Below, one piece after another: positions 22,944 through 33,130 of a stretch of 64,000 bases of DNA (positions are counted from its first letter, which is position 1; each line of letters begins with the position of its first letter). The DNA comes from Nageia nagi (taxonomy: Eukaryota; Pinophyta), in the NCBI GenBank assembly GCA_050084985.1, contig JBITNC010000001.1, positions 191,332,001 to 191,396,000 of the forward strand, written 5' to 3'. Position numbers and translations under genes: made by a program. Below the pieces are notes generated by a model. The model searched no databases, was not told where the DNA came from, and was given only the letters and a program-made list of their open reading frames with translations.

Positions 22944-23204
22944 GAGTTTCTCACGTAGAGCAAACTCACCACAGAGGGATAGAATGTACAACAAGTTCCT
23001 TACGTAGAGCGAACTTACCATGGAGGTATATTAATTATATGCTCAAAATTTGTACAACAAGTTTCTCACGCAGAGCAAACTTACCACGGAGGTATAAAAT
23101 ATACAACAAGTTTGTCACGTAGAGCAAACTTACCACTGAGGTATAAAATAATCAACACTCTATAACAATAATTGTACAATAAGTTTGTCACGCAGAGCAA
23201 ACTT
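22944..23204 (-). repeat. Five tandem 24-nt hairpins in the copia 3' region
   Basis: Units at 22944-22967, 22993-23016, 23059-23082, 23108-23131 and 23181-23204. Each has 6-bp outer arms, a 3-bp inner stem, a 5-base ACGTA/ACGCA loop and a single bulged C. Outer arms are GAGTTT/AAACTC in unit 1, AAGTTC/GAACTT in unit 2 and AAGTTT/AAACTT in units 3-5, so two positions change together on both sides of the stem. Units 4 and 5 have G at the first inner position, which can pair with the otherwise bulged C. Each unit is followed by TACCAC-like and GAGGTATA-like boxes. They lie between pol and the 3' LTR, so would be in the element's 3' untranslated RNA. Confidence 0.85.
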
Positions 23205-23273
23205 ACCACAGAGGTATAGAATGCACAATCAAAAAGGCCTCTTAGAGGTGAAGTTGTCATCACTAACAAAAGT

Positions 23274-23832
23274 TCAAACTTCACTCCCCCTTAAGGGTAA
23301 CTTCACCAACCCTAGAAAATCCCTAAGCTTGCTGAACTGATCTTCAGGAAGGGGCTTGGTGAATAAATTAGCAGAGTTTTCAGTAGATGGATAATACTTC
23401 AAGTGTATGATGTCATCTAGAACCTTCTCCTTGACAAAATGGGCTTGGATTTCCACATGTTTGGTTCTCTGATGGAAGACAAGATTCTTAGCCAAAGAGA
23501 TAGCTGATTGATTATCTGACGAAATAAGAGATGGGCCATTTTGCTTATACCCAATTTAGGTCAGACATGGCTCAATATTTAGCTTTGATGGTAGAAAGAG
23601 TCACAGTAGGTTGCTTCTTGGAAGCCCAAGAGATAGCACCTGAACCAATGCTGAACACATATGCAGAGGTTGATTTCCTGTCATCTCTATCTCCCCCATA
23701 ATCAGATACTGAGAACCTGAAGAGAATAATCAAGGGCACTTTGGAATACTTAAGAGCAAGATCCTTTATCCTTGTGACATACCTCAAGATTTGCTTAACA
23801 GCATTGATGTGTTCAACATATGGTTTTTGCAT
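23274..23832 (-). pseudogene. copia RNase H and pol end, broken
   Basis: Two frames. 23832-23572 has KQILRYVTRIKDLALKYSK, DRDDRKSTSAYVF and GAISWASKKQPTVTLST; the usual TEAEY is IKAKY here, so the conserved glutamate has become lysine (G to A). The second frame (23495-23274) holds HIxxxxHFVKEKV-type sequence, then NLFTKPLPEDQF, the conserved pol end. Stops lie between the two. RNase H would remove the RNA strand during replication; this copy looks inactive. Confidence 0.88.
23284..23294 (-). promoter_or_regulatory. Second copy of the polypurine tract
   Basis: The string CACTCCCCCTTA next to the 3' LTR also occurs here (minus strand TAAGGGGGAGTG), about 830 bp inside the element and just after the RNase H-end frame. 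It could be the ancestral PPT left behind when the element gained its 3' segment, or a second internal priming site. Function is inference. Confidence 0.55.
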
Positions 23833-23835
23833 GAA

Positions 23836-24219
23836 TCATGCCATCAGATTCACTACAAAGGTAATATCAGGTCGAGAGATAGTCAGATATAGAAGACTAC
23901 CAATCAATTGCCTATAAGCTGTAGCATTAGCCAACTGAGAATCTGAGCTCAGAGATACAACGATTCCAGAAGAAATAGGTATTGTAGCATATTTACACTC
24001 CTCCATTCCAAACTTTTGTAAGATGTCTGATATATACTTAGATTGACTAAGATAAGTACAATCTTTGTGTTGGTATACTTGCATCCCAAGATAGTAATGC
24101 AATAGATCTAGATCAGTCATTTCAAATGTTACCTTCAATTTGGAGATGCACTCTTGGATGATTTCAATATTATTGCCAGTTATGAGAAGATCATCCACAT
24201 AAAGGAGAATTAAGACCAC
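23836..24219 (-). pseudogene. copia reverse transcriptase, YVDD part and connection
   Basis: Continues the RT from the upstream frame after a 1-base frameshift. LILLYVDDLLITG contains the catalytic YVDD (24201-24190). YLGMQVYQHKDCTYLSQSKY and LIGSLLYLTISRPDI are the expected copia thumb/connection blocks. The first codon is not a true start; the frame is a continuation. It stops before the RNase H frame at 23832. Confidence 0.92.
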
Positions 24220-25052
24220 ATCTTTTCCTTAAATAGTACATAGAGATTTGAGTTAGAGAAGCACTTAGAAAAACCAATATCTGCAAAGAATCCTAAAATT
24301 TTCTTGTACCATGCTCTAGGTGCTTGCTTAAGTCCATACAAAGACTTCTTTAACTTGCACACAAGAGACTCTTTTCCTTCTGGAATAAATCCTTCTAGTT
24401 GATTCATGTAGATTTCAACATCCAAGTCACCATTGAGAAATGCACTCTTGACATCAAGTTGAAAATCTTTCCATCCTTGAGCTACAGAAAGAGCAAGGAT
24501 TATCCTAACAGTAGGCATCTTGGCCATAGGAGCAAAGGTTTCCTCATAATCAATACCATATTTTTGAGCGAATCCTTTGGCCACTAACCTTGCTTTGTAT
24601 TTTTCAATTTTTCCATCAGAATTGTACTTGACCTTGTATATCCATTTATTTCCAATCACATTTTTCTCATTGAGATAAGGAACCAAATCCCAAGTTTCAT
24701 TTTTCATGAGTGCCTCATACTCAACTTTCATAGCTTCCATCCAACACTCTTGCTTGGAAGCTTCTTTGAAGGTTGATGGCTCATGCATATTATCAATTTT
24801 GGCAAATAAAGAGTTATTCAAGGTCATACTCCTTGTAATTCTCTGAGTTAGAGAATTTTGCTCTTGTGGTGACTTCCCTACGTGATCATCCAACCAGTTA
24901 GGTGCAGGCGAAGAATCATCTGAATCAGACACCTCAGCATGAGAGGTCGTATCCTCAGGAAGTTCATTGAACTTGACATCCCTAGAAATAGAGACTATTT
25001 TATGGGATGAGGAGTAGAGCCTGTAACCACTATGCTGATTATCATACCCCAT
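24210..25052 (-). pseudogene. copia reverse transcriptase, N-terminal and palm part
   Basis: A 280-codon frame of the RVT_2 family. KWIYKVKYNSDGKIEKYKAR, LVAKGFAQKYGIDYEETFAP and QLDVKSAFLNGDL (first catalytic Asp) are in order, then KSLYGLKQAPRAWY. It ends in VLFKEKM, where one A appears to be missing in an A run. The next frame (24219 down) continues directly with the YVDD box, so this is one gene split by a single-base deletion. The enzyme copies element RNA into DNA. Confidence 0.93.
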
Positions 25053-25070
25053 AAAGATGCATTTTTCTGA

Positions 25071-25904
25071 TCATTTATCTAACTTCTTTCTTTTCTCTGA
25101 GGTAATGAAGGCAAATGCATCACAACCGAAGACCCTGAAGTGTGAGAGGTTAGGTTTCTTTCCTGTCCATGCTTCATATGGAGTTTTACCTTCAACTACC
25201 TTAGTAGGACACCTATTTAGAATGTGAATAGCAATGTGAACAGATTCACCCCATAAGAAACTAGGAAGGTTACCCAACATGCACCTTGCCATTTCCATAA
25301 TGGTTCGATTCTTCCTTTCAGCAACTCTATTTTGCTGAGGGGTGTAAGGGATTATGAATTGCTGCTTGATCCCATGTTTAACATAATAGTCATTAAACTC
25401 ATTGCTATTATACTCACCCCCATTATCAGATCTTAGCATCTTGATCTTAAAATCAGTTTGATTTTCAACAAGTGCCTTGAAGTCTTTAAACCTATCAAAA
25501 GTTTGATCCTTATGCTCAAGTAGATAACCAAATGTCATCCTACTGAAGTCATCAATGAAGGTCAGAACATAAGAAGCTCCCCCTAGAGACTTAGTCTGAA
25601 ATGGACCCATCAAATCTAAATGCACAAGCTGAAGAGGATGAGTAGCCCGAGTTGCCTTATCTTTGTCAAACTTTTGCCTATTCATCTTTCCTAGAATGCA
25701 CCTTTCACAAAGACCAATTGTGGGTGAAATATTAGGTAAACCTTCTACAAGTTCTTGAGTTTTCATATCTTGAATACTCTTGTGGTTAAGGTGCCCTAAT
25801 CGTTGATGCCAAAGATTACCCTTTGAACAAACATTTACAGCAAGATAAATCTTTGAAGGAACTTGATCCATAATATAAAGGTCATCCTTTACTGATCCTT
25901 TCAT
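25071..25904 (-). pseudogene. copia integrase (GAG-pre-integrase, HHCC and core)
   Basis: A 277-codon frame. The start (about residues 30-75) has LWHQRLGHLNHKSIQDM and CERCILGK, the complete HHCC zinc-binding module. The rve core follows with all three catalytic acids: LDLMGPF (Asp), MLRSDNGGEY (Asp) and PQQNRVAERKNRTI (Glu). ESVHIAIHILNRCPTK and FRVFGCDAF are the conserved C-terminal copia blocks. It catalyses insertion of element DNA. The first Met is internal: homology continues upstream but is broken by stops between 25905 and 26059. The frame ends at a TGA before SEKCIFMGYDNQ, where relatives continue into RT. Confidence 0.93.
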
Positions 25905-26059
25905 GAAGGTGGTAAGTCCTTTCTTAACACACCAGGAGTGTGAGGTAAACTCAAATGAGTATCCTTTCTTTATAATCTAAATTACAGAGATAAGATTCAT
26001 CCTGAGTTTGGGCACGTAAAAGACATTATCAAGAGTCTTTCCATGAATCTTCACACTCC

Positions 26060-27151
26060 CTATTCCTTGAAATCAAGGACTGTATTATCACCTATCACAA
26101 CTGCATCCTTCTTGTACTTATGAAAGTTTTTAAACTTATCATTTTCATAACACATGTGATTAGTGCATCCTGAATCAACAATCCAATCATTTGAAATAGT
26201 TTGAATCATTGAGTAGTAGGCAATAGTAGCAGTATGCTTGTTCTTCTTTCTATTATTGAAATTTCTCACATTTGCATTTCCCTTGCCTTTTTGAGCAAAT
26301 TTCTTTTTACGACAATCATACTCTTTATGCCCAAAGATGCCACAAAAGTTACAATTTCTATCAAACTTTTCTTGAGGTGTTGGATTGCTTGATCCAGCTT
26401 TGTCATTCCTTTGCCTGAAGTTGCCATTATTGTTGCCCTTTTTCTCATACTTCCTGAAGGTAGATGAGGACTTGTTATCTTTGAATTTATAATGTTTGAA
26501 CTTTTTCTTGAAAAGAGTTTTGGTTGCTCCTAGATCAATGCTATTATCCTTTGGAGAAAGGTTCAAAATTTTCTTGTTCAAAGTTTCCTTATGCTTCAGA
26601 AGGAGTCTAGAAAGGTTATCAAGAGAGATGACATCTTCTTCATCATCGAGCCTTGTTTTCATAACCGTGACAAAGTTACTGAACTTTGTAGAAAGGCTTT
26701 AAAGAATGATGAAGACCATGAACTCATCATTGATCCAATTGCACCCACAACCAACCAGTTGTGTCCTAAGGTCAATGATTTTGTTCAAGTAGATAGAGGC
26801 ACTTTCATCTTCACCTTGACAATATTGCAACAACTTTTGTAGAATAATGAACCTCCTTGAAAATTTTGACCCAAGGTAAATTTTCTTTAGCCTATCCCAA
26901 GCTTCTTTTGCTGATGTTGAAGAAGTGATCATGAGAAGGATGTCATCTAAAATTGCATGATAAATCATTGAAGTTGCTAACTCATTATTTGAGTTGTATA
27001 CTTCAAGAGCCTTCTCATCGGTAGGAGCGACCAAGTCTTTAGTAACTGTCTACCACAGCTTCCTTGCTTGTAACTTAGCTTTCATACGAGGTTCCCATAT
27101 TCCAAAGTTGGAACCGTCGAGTATATGCTTGGGAACGAAGGTTTCAACCAT
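26060..27151 (-). pseudogene. copia gag with zinc knuckle and protease start, interrupted
   Basis: Starts at the ATG 27151-27149 (MVETFVPKHILDGSNFGIW), the usual start of this gag family. An in-frame TAG lies at 27052-27050, where relatives usually have glutamine, and a further in-frame stop at 26701-26699. The middle shows the UBN2-type gag domain. The C-terminal part (26662-26060) has a basic stretch, then the zinc knuckle CNFCGIFGHKEYDC (C-X2-C-X4-H-X4-C, intact). It ends with DWIVDSGCTNHM, the aspartic protease active site (DSG at about 26180-26172). Gag would form the particle and protease would cleave the polyprotein. After VLDFKE at 26060 there are stops and frameshifts. Confidence 0.9.
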
Positions 27152-28499
27152 TGCTACAAAAAAAAGTAAATATGTAATAAGAATGCAAACTTTTACAATT
27201 TTCCATCTATACATATAAAATATCTAATAAGCAAACATGTCCCACATGTGCAAACTTATTACCCATGATCCGTAGAAGGATAAAGTTGGGGTTGTTTTCT
27301 TGTATAGAATTAGGCCTTCACCTGGATGCCCGCAAGGTGGAGTCCAGGTACTACCAGTCCTCAACCAGTTCACCTTGATCAGTAATATACTCTCACAAGG
27401 AGAAGTACTAACTATTTTCCAAGGATTTGATGTATCTTGGACTGGCCATTTTAATTATCTTGATTAAGGTTTTCAATTTTCCTCCTAGGTTATCAGGATA
27501 ATCCCTGAATGGATGTGCGGACATGTGGTATCACTACACACATGCATGTCCACCTAATAGAGTTATGTCCAATCCAACAGAGGTCTTAGGGGCAATTAAG
27601 ATGGACTTACCACCACTTGGGTCTTCGGACTAAAAAGGCTCTAGTCTACCCTGTTCTCACCTCGTGGCTCCCCAAACAAGTCATGTTGTGGAAAAATACG
27701 TGCGGATGTGTTCATTTTAGGGGTTACTTTCAATATTTTGAGTATTTGCAAGTATAAAGCAAATGTGCAAAAATATAAAGTAAAGTGAAAATACTCCTTC
27801 CACACGAACTTGAAACCTTAAGAGTCCAATGGGTTTTGTACTAACCCCTAACGGACTTTTACATTTTTCATATTTTTGCTCAAGTTCAAAAATAATGAAT
27901 TTACAAAGGCTAAGTCCTACTTAGCATTAATCCATAACTTAAACATGTATTATTCCATGACTTAAAATTAAATAATAAACATGCATCATGCATTATTTAA
28001 CTTAAATTTTAAGTACTAAGCATGCTTGATTCCTAACAAGGTTAAGAGGCATGCATTATAAACTTAGCATGCAAGATCCATAAAGATTTAAGTAAAAAAT
28101 TATAAAAATTCCCCCCGTTTTTACTTAAAGTGCTAAAAAACTTAGATGCTAAAAAAATTGTGTTTAATTATGGTTCCTCCCTACTTTTTACTTAAGGTGT
28201 TATCCCTAAAATAGGTCTTTGAAGTATGTAGTTTAGGTAAATATAGCCTTTGGTTTACTTAAAAAAGATTTAGGGAAAAAACCTTAAATGTTTAATTTTG
28301 ACCTAGACTTAAAAAAAATCAAATCAAATGTGTAGTGGGTAAAAAAAAAAAAAGGCTCAACAACTTAAAGTTGATAAAACATGGGAAGGTTGCCAAGGTA
28401 AGCTGCGTGGAGGGGGAGAGGCTAGGAAAAGGTGGCATGAGGAGACCAAAGTGTGTAGAAGGGTAGTGAAGGTGGCAGGAGGAGGCCACGTAGGGTGGT
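27152..28499 (-). other. Copia leader, proximal part
   Basis: Non-coding DNA upstream of gag on the element's strand. AT-rich with two runs of A near 28340, no domain seen. With the next two entries it makes a leader of about 3.1 kb between PBS and gag, far longer than the few hundred bases or less common in copia. Confidence 0.6.
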
Positions 28500-29480
28500 G
28501 GAGGTCGCATAGGTGGCCAGATGGTGGTTGACCGCCCAATTCGTGACTGTAGGTGTCCATAAGATGGCAGGTCATGCGTATCCATTTGGTGCATATCCTG
28601 CGAGCATTACAGTCCATAGGAGGAGGCTGCAGGGGAGGTGTTTGATATGTATCATGCATCTTGTTGAACAAGTCGTAGGTAAACACTTCACAAAGCCTAC
28701 CACCATTCAATGCACCATTTTATGCATATCCTGTGATCATGGCAGCCCATGAACTCGATCTGTATCCTATGTGAGAAATAAGTCGTAGACATATCCTACG
28801 ATCATTGTAGTCCATGAAATGCATTCTGCATTAGGCATGGTGTTAAACAATTTGTAGGAGCCTTCTCTATGTTTTGTGCATATCCTGCATGCCTTTCAAT
28901 GTTTTGCATGTGCATACAAGTCGACGATCAGCGTAGTCCATGAAATTGAGTTACGTAGCCTGGCAAACAATCTGTGGATCATTTCAACGTATCCGTCTGG
29001 TGCATAGTCGAGCTGGCAAGGGAGGAGGCTATGAGGAAGGCATTCAAGGCTTAAGACCAACTACACCACAAAGGGCTGCTGGCATTTGTACAGATCCTCC
29101 ACCATCAACCCCAAGTGTAGCAGGGCATATCCTGTGATCATTGCATGGAGGTCATGAAACTTGGTCTGCATCATGCAGAGTGGCAAACACTTCACAGAGC
29201 TTTCATTTTGTGTAGATCCCTTGATACCAAGAGCCTTCTGTGCAAAAGCAGCTCGCTTGTGGACTTTGCAAGCCTCCTTCTTATGCTTCAGAGCCTTTCT
29301 CTACATTTTGTACATTGCCTGAGCATTGGCCATGAAAGTATATGAAACAGTGTCTGCAGCGTGCAATGTTGTGCATATTTCATGATCATCGTTTGGTGCA
29401 TAGCCTGTGAGATAGCATCGTGAGGAGGCATTTTGTCAAACAATTCACAGATCCTTTCCTACATTTCCACAATTGGCAGG
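28500..29480 (-). pseudogene. PPR gene fragments inside the copia leader
   Basis: A GC-richer segment whose minus strand carries at least six PPR-like motifs in several frames: ELFDKMPPHDAISQ (near 29430), LHAADTVSYTFMANAQAMYK (near 29370), EVFATLHDADQVS and AMITGYA (near 29195-29130), RLFARLRNSISWTTLIVDLY (near 28980-28920), YKLFNTMPNAECISWTTMIV then GYVYD (28862-28783), and SSSWAAMITGYA, stop, NGAL (near 28745). These match the PLS pattern LFDKM..RD.VSWTAMI.GYAQNG. Plus-strand phrases such as CATATCCTGTGATCATTGCAG recur. Frames change between motifs, so no PPR protein is made. A host PPR segment captured by the retrotransposon is the simplest reading. Confidence 0.7.
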
Positions 29481-29499
29481 GCACGTGCTATTTTTCTTG

Positions 29500-30160
29500 A
29501 CCCCCCTCGAATTAATTTTTGAATGGTTTTAATTTATTTATAAATTGATAATTAAAAAAAACTTATTTGATTTTTAAATATCTTTCCCTGGTTTTTGGAT
29601 ATACAAAAAATGTATATAAATATTATTGTGCCCTCATGTAAAAATTTGTAGTAGAACAAAAAATTATCCTCCTCTCATTTTTGTAAAGGTTCATGCCTCA
29701 CTAATAAAAAATACCAATAACATAAAAAATGGTAGGATATATAGGAGAAATTTCACAATAATATATTACTATTTTTAAGCAAATAGTAATAATAAAAAGA
29801 ATACTACTAACATAAAAAATGTTAGTATATATTGCAATTTTCATCATATATTGGTATTGAAGTAAATGCTGTGATAAATTGAACCAACACACACATTTAA
29901 TTCTAATATAATAGGTAAAAAATTTTGTATACTAACCCTTTAAAAGAATTATAGCAATTTAAAAATTGCAAGTAACATAGAGGATTAGTAAAAAAAATTG
30001 TAACTTGTTAATCATAATTTAAAAGGACTAACACATAGCAAGTAATGTGTTAGTAGCATCATGTAATAATCCATAAAATAACCAAATGAGGAAGAAATTT
30101 ATACCTTCTCTTGGAATTTACCTCACCAATGGAGTGTAAGATGAGGAATGAAGAAGGATC
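29500..30160 (-). other. Copia leader, AT-rich part with two perfect hairpins
   Basis: No coding sequence. Two perfect inverted repeats lie close together: TATTACTATTT/AAATAGTAATA (arms at 29764-29774 and 29781-29791) and ACTAACAT/ATGTTAGT (29806-29813 and 29819-29826). They would form stems in the leader RNA about 500 bases from the PBS. Confidence 0.6.
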
Positions 30161-30170
30161 ACCAAGATGT

Positions 30171-30290
30171 AGCTTCCACACCAAGAAGAAGAGCTTCCAC
30201 ACCAAGAAGAGCTTCTATACCAAGAAGAAGAGCTTTCACACTAAGAAGAGCTTCTATACCAAGAAGAAGAGCTTCCACACCAAGCTCTGA
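30171..30290 (-). repeat. Short tandem repeats abutting the primer-binding site
   Basis: Six units of 18-21 bp, AGCTTCCACACCAAGAAG with an optional extra AAG, alternating CTTCCACACC and CTTCTATACC forms. The last unit runs straight into the PBS (CACACCAAGCTCTGATACCA), so the array seems to have grown from the sequence just after the PBS. Confidence 0.8.
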
Positions 30291-30295
30291 TACCA
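30284..30295 (-). promoter_or_regulatory. Primer-binding site for initiator tRNA-Met
   Basis: The minus strand reads TGGTATCAGAGC, the standard plant copia PBS complementary to the 3' end of initiator tRNA-Met. It sits 2 bases inside the 5' LTR. It primes minus-strand DNA synthesis. Confidence 0.95.
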
Positions 30296-30297
30296 AT

Positions 30298-30780
30298 TGA
30301 AGGATTTAGACTAGATCTAAACAAATCCTCAAGGACCAAGACTAGGAAACTCAATCATACACAAGATAACACCATTCACACAAGATAACACAAGTGTAAT
30401 GTGGCTCCTCCCTCCTTGGGAGTACATCCACAACTAGTATCTCAATTCTCAAGTATGCCCCTCTTACAACTATTCTCTTCCTCTCCTACACAACTAGTAG
30501 AGTAATCTTACTCTAAAAACTTAGTTATGTTACAAGAGGAGAGCCCCTCTATTTATAGCTTGAGATCACCTATCTAACCTCCCTTTAACCCAAGGGTAAG
30601 GTTAGGGTTACATTAAATGTATCACCTAACTTTAACCTACCAACTAACCACTTGGTAAAGTCAAAGTCTACATAATAAAGAATTCAATTAATCACTTAAG
30701 GTATCTACATATCCTTTAAGTGATTAATTGAATTTACAAGGAGTTTAGATATTCACAATATTTCATTACAAATTCTAACA
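30298..30780 (-). repeat. 5' LTR of the complete copia element
   Basis: 483 bp, same termini as the left LTR. The minus-strand TATAAATA at 30557-30550 would drive transcription of the element towards lower coordinates. Confidence 0.97.
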
Positions 30781-30785
30781 GCTAT
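30781..30785. other. Target-site duplication, right copy (GCTAT)
   Basis: GCTAT directly follows the right LTR and matches 21963-21967. The perfect match shows both LTRs belong to one insertion that has not recombined. Confidence 0.95.
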
Positions 30786-31199
30786 AAAAGAATACCAAAG
30801 GAAATATAATCTCTCATAAGCATATGGATGAAAGGGAGAGAGAATAGAACATGTAATATCATATCCATCACAACAAAGGTGTTTCTAACACCACCTATCT
30901 CACATTTGTTATACCCTTCATATTATCTCATGCATTTCAATTTGTGCTCATGGATGTGCATATTTTAGATCATTAACGATGTTCATTGTGATGGGATGTT
31001 ATTATGTTTGAAGTTTGATATGTAATACTCTTTGTCTGCTTTTATATACTTCAATTCATGTGCATAATTCTACTAATTCCATGTAGCTAATAGCATGTAT
31101 TTCACATAAATTGATGATGTGATAATTCAGCTACCTAAAGCACACTAATGATTAGAAGGTAGGCATGTGACCACTTTTTATATGTACTCAGAACGCTTT
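30786..31199. other. Unassigned flank between the two copia elements
   Basis: About 410 bp of AT-rich sequence continuing the pre-insertion locus (joins 21967). No element terminus, open frame or repeat identified. Confidence 0.5.
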
Positions 31200-31815
31200 A
31201 TTCATTTATGAGGTTTATACATTAGTTAGAGACCATATATGGCTTGTATTCACAATGCCTAAGTTAGAAGAATTTTGTGAGCGTCTTACAAGGGGAGAGA
31301 CTAAAATTTTAACTCTTAAGATATCTTCATTTTCATCTAAGGAATTAACATCATCTAAAGGTAAAGGCAAGTCCAAGCCAAAGCCTAAGCCCACTACACC
31401 ATAGCCAGCTCCAAAAGCCCCTAAATCCAAATCCACTCGAGAGAAAGAGAAGCCTACTTGTTCTTATTGTGGGAAGCTTAGACATATCATTAAAAAATGT
31501 TATAAAAAGATGAAAGATGATAAAAAGAAGCAAAAATTTGAATCTTCTCATGTATTAGAAAAGGCTTTGAATGCTCATGGGAAAGGACATTCTATTTTAG
31601 AGAGTTGGGTTATAGATTCAAGTGTCTCTCATCACATGATTCCATCCAAAGAGTCCTTTCCATCTCTTTGTTCTACTTCTACTTTTAGTATTGAGGTTGG
31701 TGATTCCTCTCACATTTCTATGAAAGGAAAAGGGGATATTCCTGTTGCAGGTGATCATATCCTTGATGTGATTTTAGTTCTTAATCTCTCTTTCAACCTT
31801 CTTTTTATGCATTAG
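31200..31815 (+). pseudogene. copia beta: gag end, zinc knuckle and protease
   Basis: Reads FIYEVYTLVRDHIWLVFTM, then a Lys/Pro-rich linker (KGKGKSKPKPKP) with one TAG, and the zinc knuckle CSYCGKLRHIIKKC (C-X2-C-X4-H-X4-C complete, though the usual Gly before His is Arg). SWVIDSSVSHHM marks the protease active site; the usual DSG is DSS, so activity would be lost. The first codon is arbitrary because the 5' part is missing. Stops at a TAG (31813-31815) where LLxVHQI is expected. Confidence 0.85.
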
Positions 31816-33130
31816 ATCTATCATACTTATGGTGGGAGGACTATTTTATTCACACCTAGTGATTTTGAGATTCGTTGTTTGCAAGAGACACAATCACTTC
31901 TTGCACGAGGTGATGTTGATCATTATTTGAGGCTTTATCAATTTGAGTGCTTTGATGATGCTGATTCAGGAACTAGGTTGGTTTCCCATGTAGATTTCAT
32001 GAGTAGTCTTTGGTATAAGAGGTTTGGGCACCTCAACTATAGATATTTGTAGGAGTTGCATTCTCAAGATATGGTCATTGGCTTGCATAAGGTTTCTTAC
32101 TCTGATGGTGTTTTTCTTGGTTATGCCCTTGAAAAACAACATCAAGATCCTTTTCTTAAAAGTAATGCTAATCGAGCATCTTCTCCTTTAGAGTTGGTGT
32201 ATAGTGACTTAATGATCTTTCCATACCCATCCTTCACTGAAGCTTGGTATGCACTAACTTTCATTAATGATTTTTTGATATGTACTTGGGTGTATTTTCT
32301 CAAGTACAAGAGTTGATGTCTTTTCTCACTTGAAAGTCTTTAAGGCTTTGGTTGAGAATCAATCTTCTAGTTGCATCAAGAAGCATCACACAGATAATGG
32401 AGGAGAGTACTTCAACATAGAGTTTTCGGAGTTCCTTGAGAAGCATGGAATGATTCATCAATATTCAATTCCTCACACTTCACAACAAAAAGAAATAATA
32501 GAGTACTAAAGGAGATGGCCAATTGTATGATGCATTCTAGGGACTTACCTCCTATCTTTTGGGTTGAGGTAATCAATTATGGTAACTACATCCAAAATCA
32601 AACTCCTCATTGGGCACTCGATCATATGAATCCTGAAGAGGCTTGGAGTGGAACCAAGCTAAATGTGTCATGCTTTAGGGTGTTTAGTGGTCATGCTTGG
32701 GCCTTTATTCTAAAGATTAAGTGTAAGGCCTTAGAAAAGAAGAGCAAGCCTCTCATCTTTTTTGGCTATAATGAGGATATGAAGGCGTATTGATTGATTG
32801 ATCATGATACCCATGATCTTTTCTTCCACACTCATGTTCAGTTTGATAAGCATCTTTCTAATTCTCCCTCTTCATCTCCTTCCTCAGTCTTATTTGACTC
32901 TTACCACAAATCTTTTGAGGTCTTTCAGATAAAGGATATTCTTGAGGTTGTTTCTCCTATAACAACTATTGATACTCCTACACCTGTAGTTGCTACTATT
33001 CCTATTGATATTGCATATTCTTCCATTGCTGATAGTCACATGCCCATATGGGCTCACTCTACACTTAAGGATGCAACACCCTTCATCAAGGATCTCCCTC
33101 CTTCCTACTGCTATTCCATCAGTTCTATTC
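31816..33130 (+). pseudogene. copia beta: integrase region, broken
   Basis: SLWYKRFGHLNYRYL followed by TAG (32050-32052) and ELHSQDMVIGL is the GAG-pre-integrase. LELVYSDLMIF carries the first catalytic Asp and HHTDNGGEYFNIEF the second. A 1-base shift near 32314 and a TAA near 32509 break the core around the third acid. MANCMMHSRDLPPIFWVEVI through FRVFSGHAWAFI is the C-terminal copia part, ending at TGA 32791-32793 where relatives have arginine (KAYRL). The cysteine pair of HHCC is not clear. A Ser/Thr/Pro-rich linker follows to about 33130. Confidence 0.85.

Larger units (their letters stand above)
21968..30780 (-). mobile_element. Complete Ty1/copia LTR retrotransposon (8813 bp)
   Basis: Two 483-bp direct LTRs (21968-22450 and 30298-30780) start with TG, end with CA and are flanked by the 5-bp duplication GCTAT (21963-21967, 30781-30785). 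A PBS for initiator tRNA-Met lies inside the right LTR and a polypurine tract inside the left, so the element reads on the minus strand. Gag, protease, integrase, reverse transcriptase and RNase H come in that order, the copia order. The LTRs differ at 9 of 483 positions by eye, indicating a fairly recent insertion. The gag-pol frame is broken in several places, so it is not autonomous as assembled. Unusual parts: a 3.1-kb leader with PPR fragments, a repeated PPT and five tandem hairpins. Confidence 0.97.

Noticed and set aside
22944-23204. CRISPR-like array
   Set aside because: The spacing between units is uneven, the units are diverged and lie in the 3' region of a plant retrotransposon; no cas genes and not a prokaryotic genome.
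25301-25330. tRNA B-box-like GGTTCGATTC
   Set aside because: It falls in the integrase coding sequence (RKNRTIM region) and no cloverleaf can be formed around it.
26496-26842. Plus-strand open frames across gag
   Set aside because: Antisense shadows of the minus-strand gag with no domain of their own.
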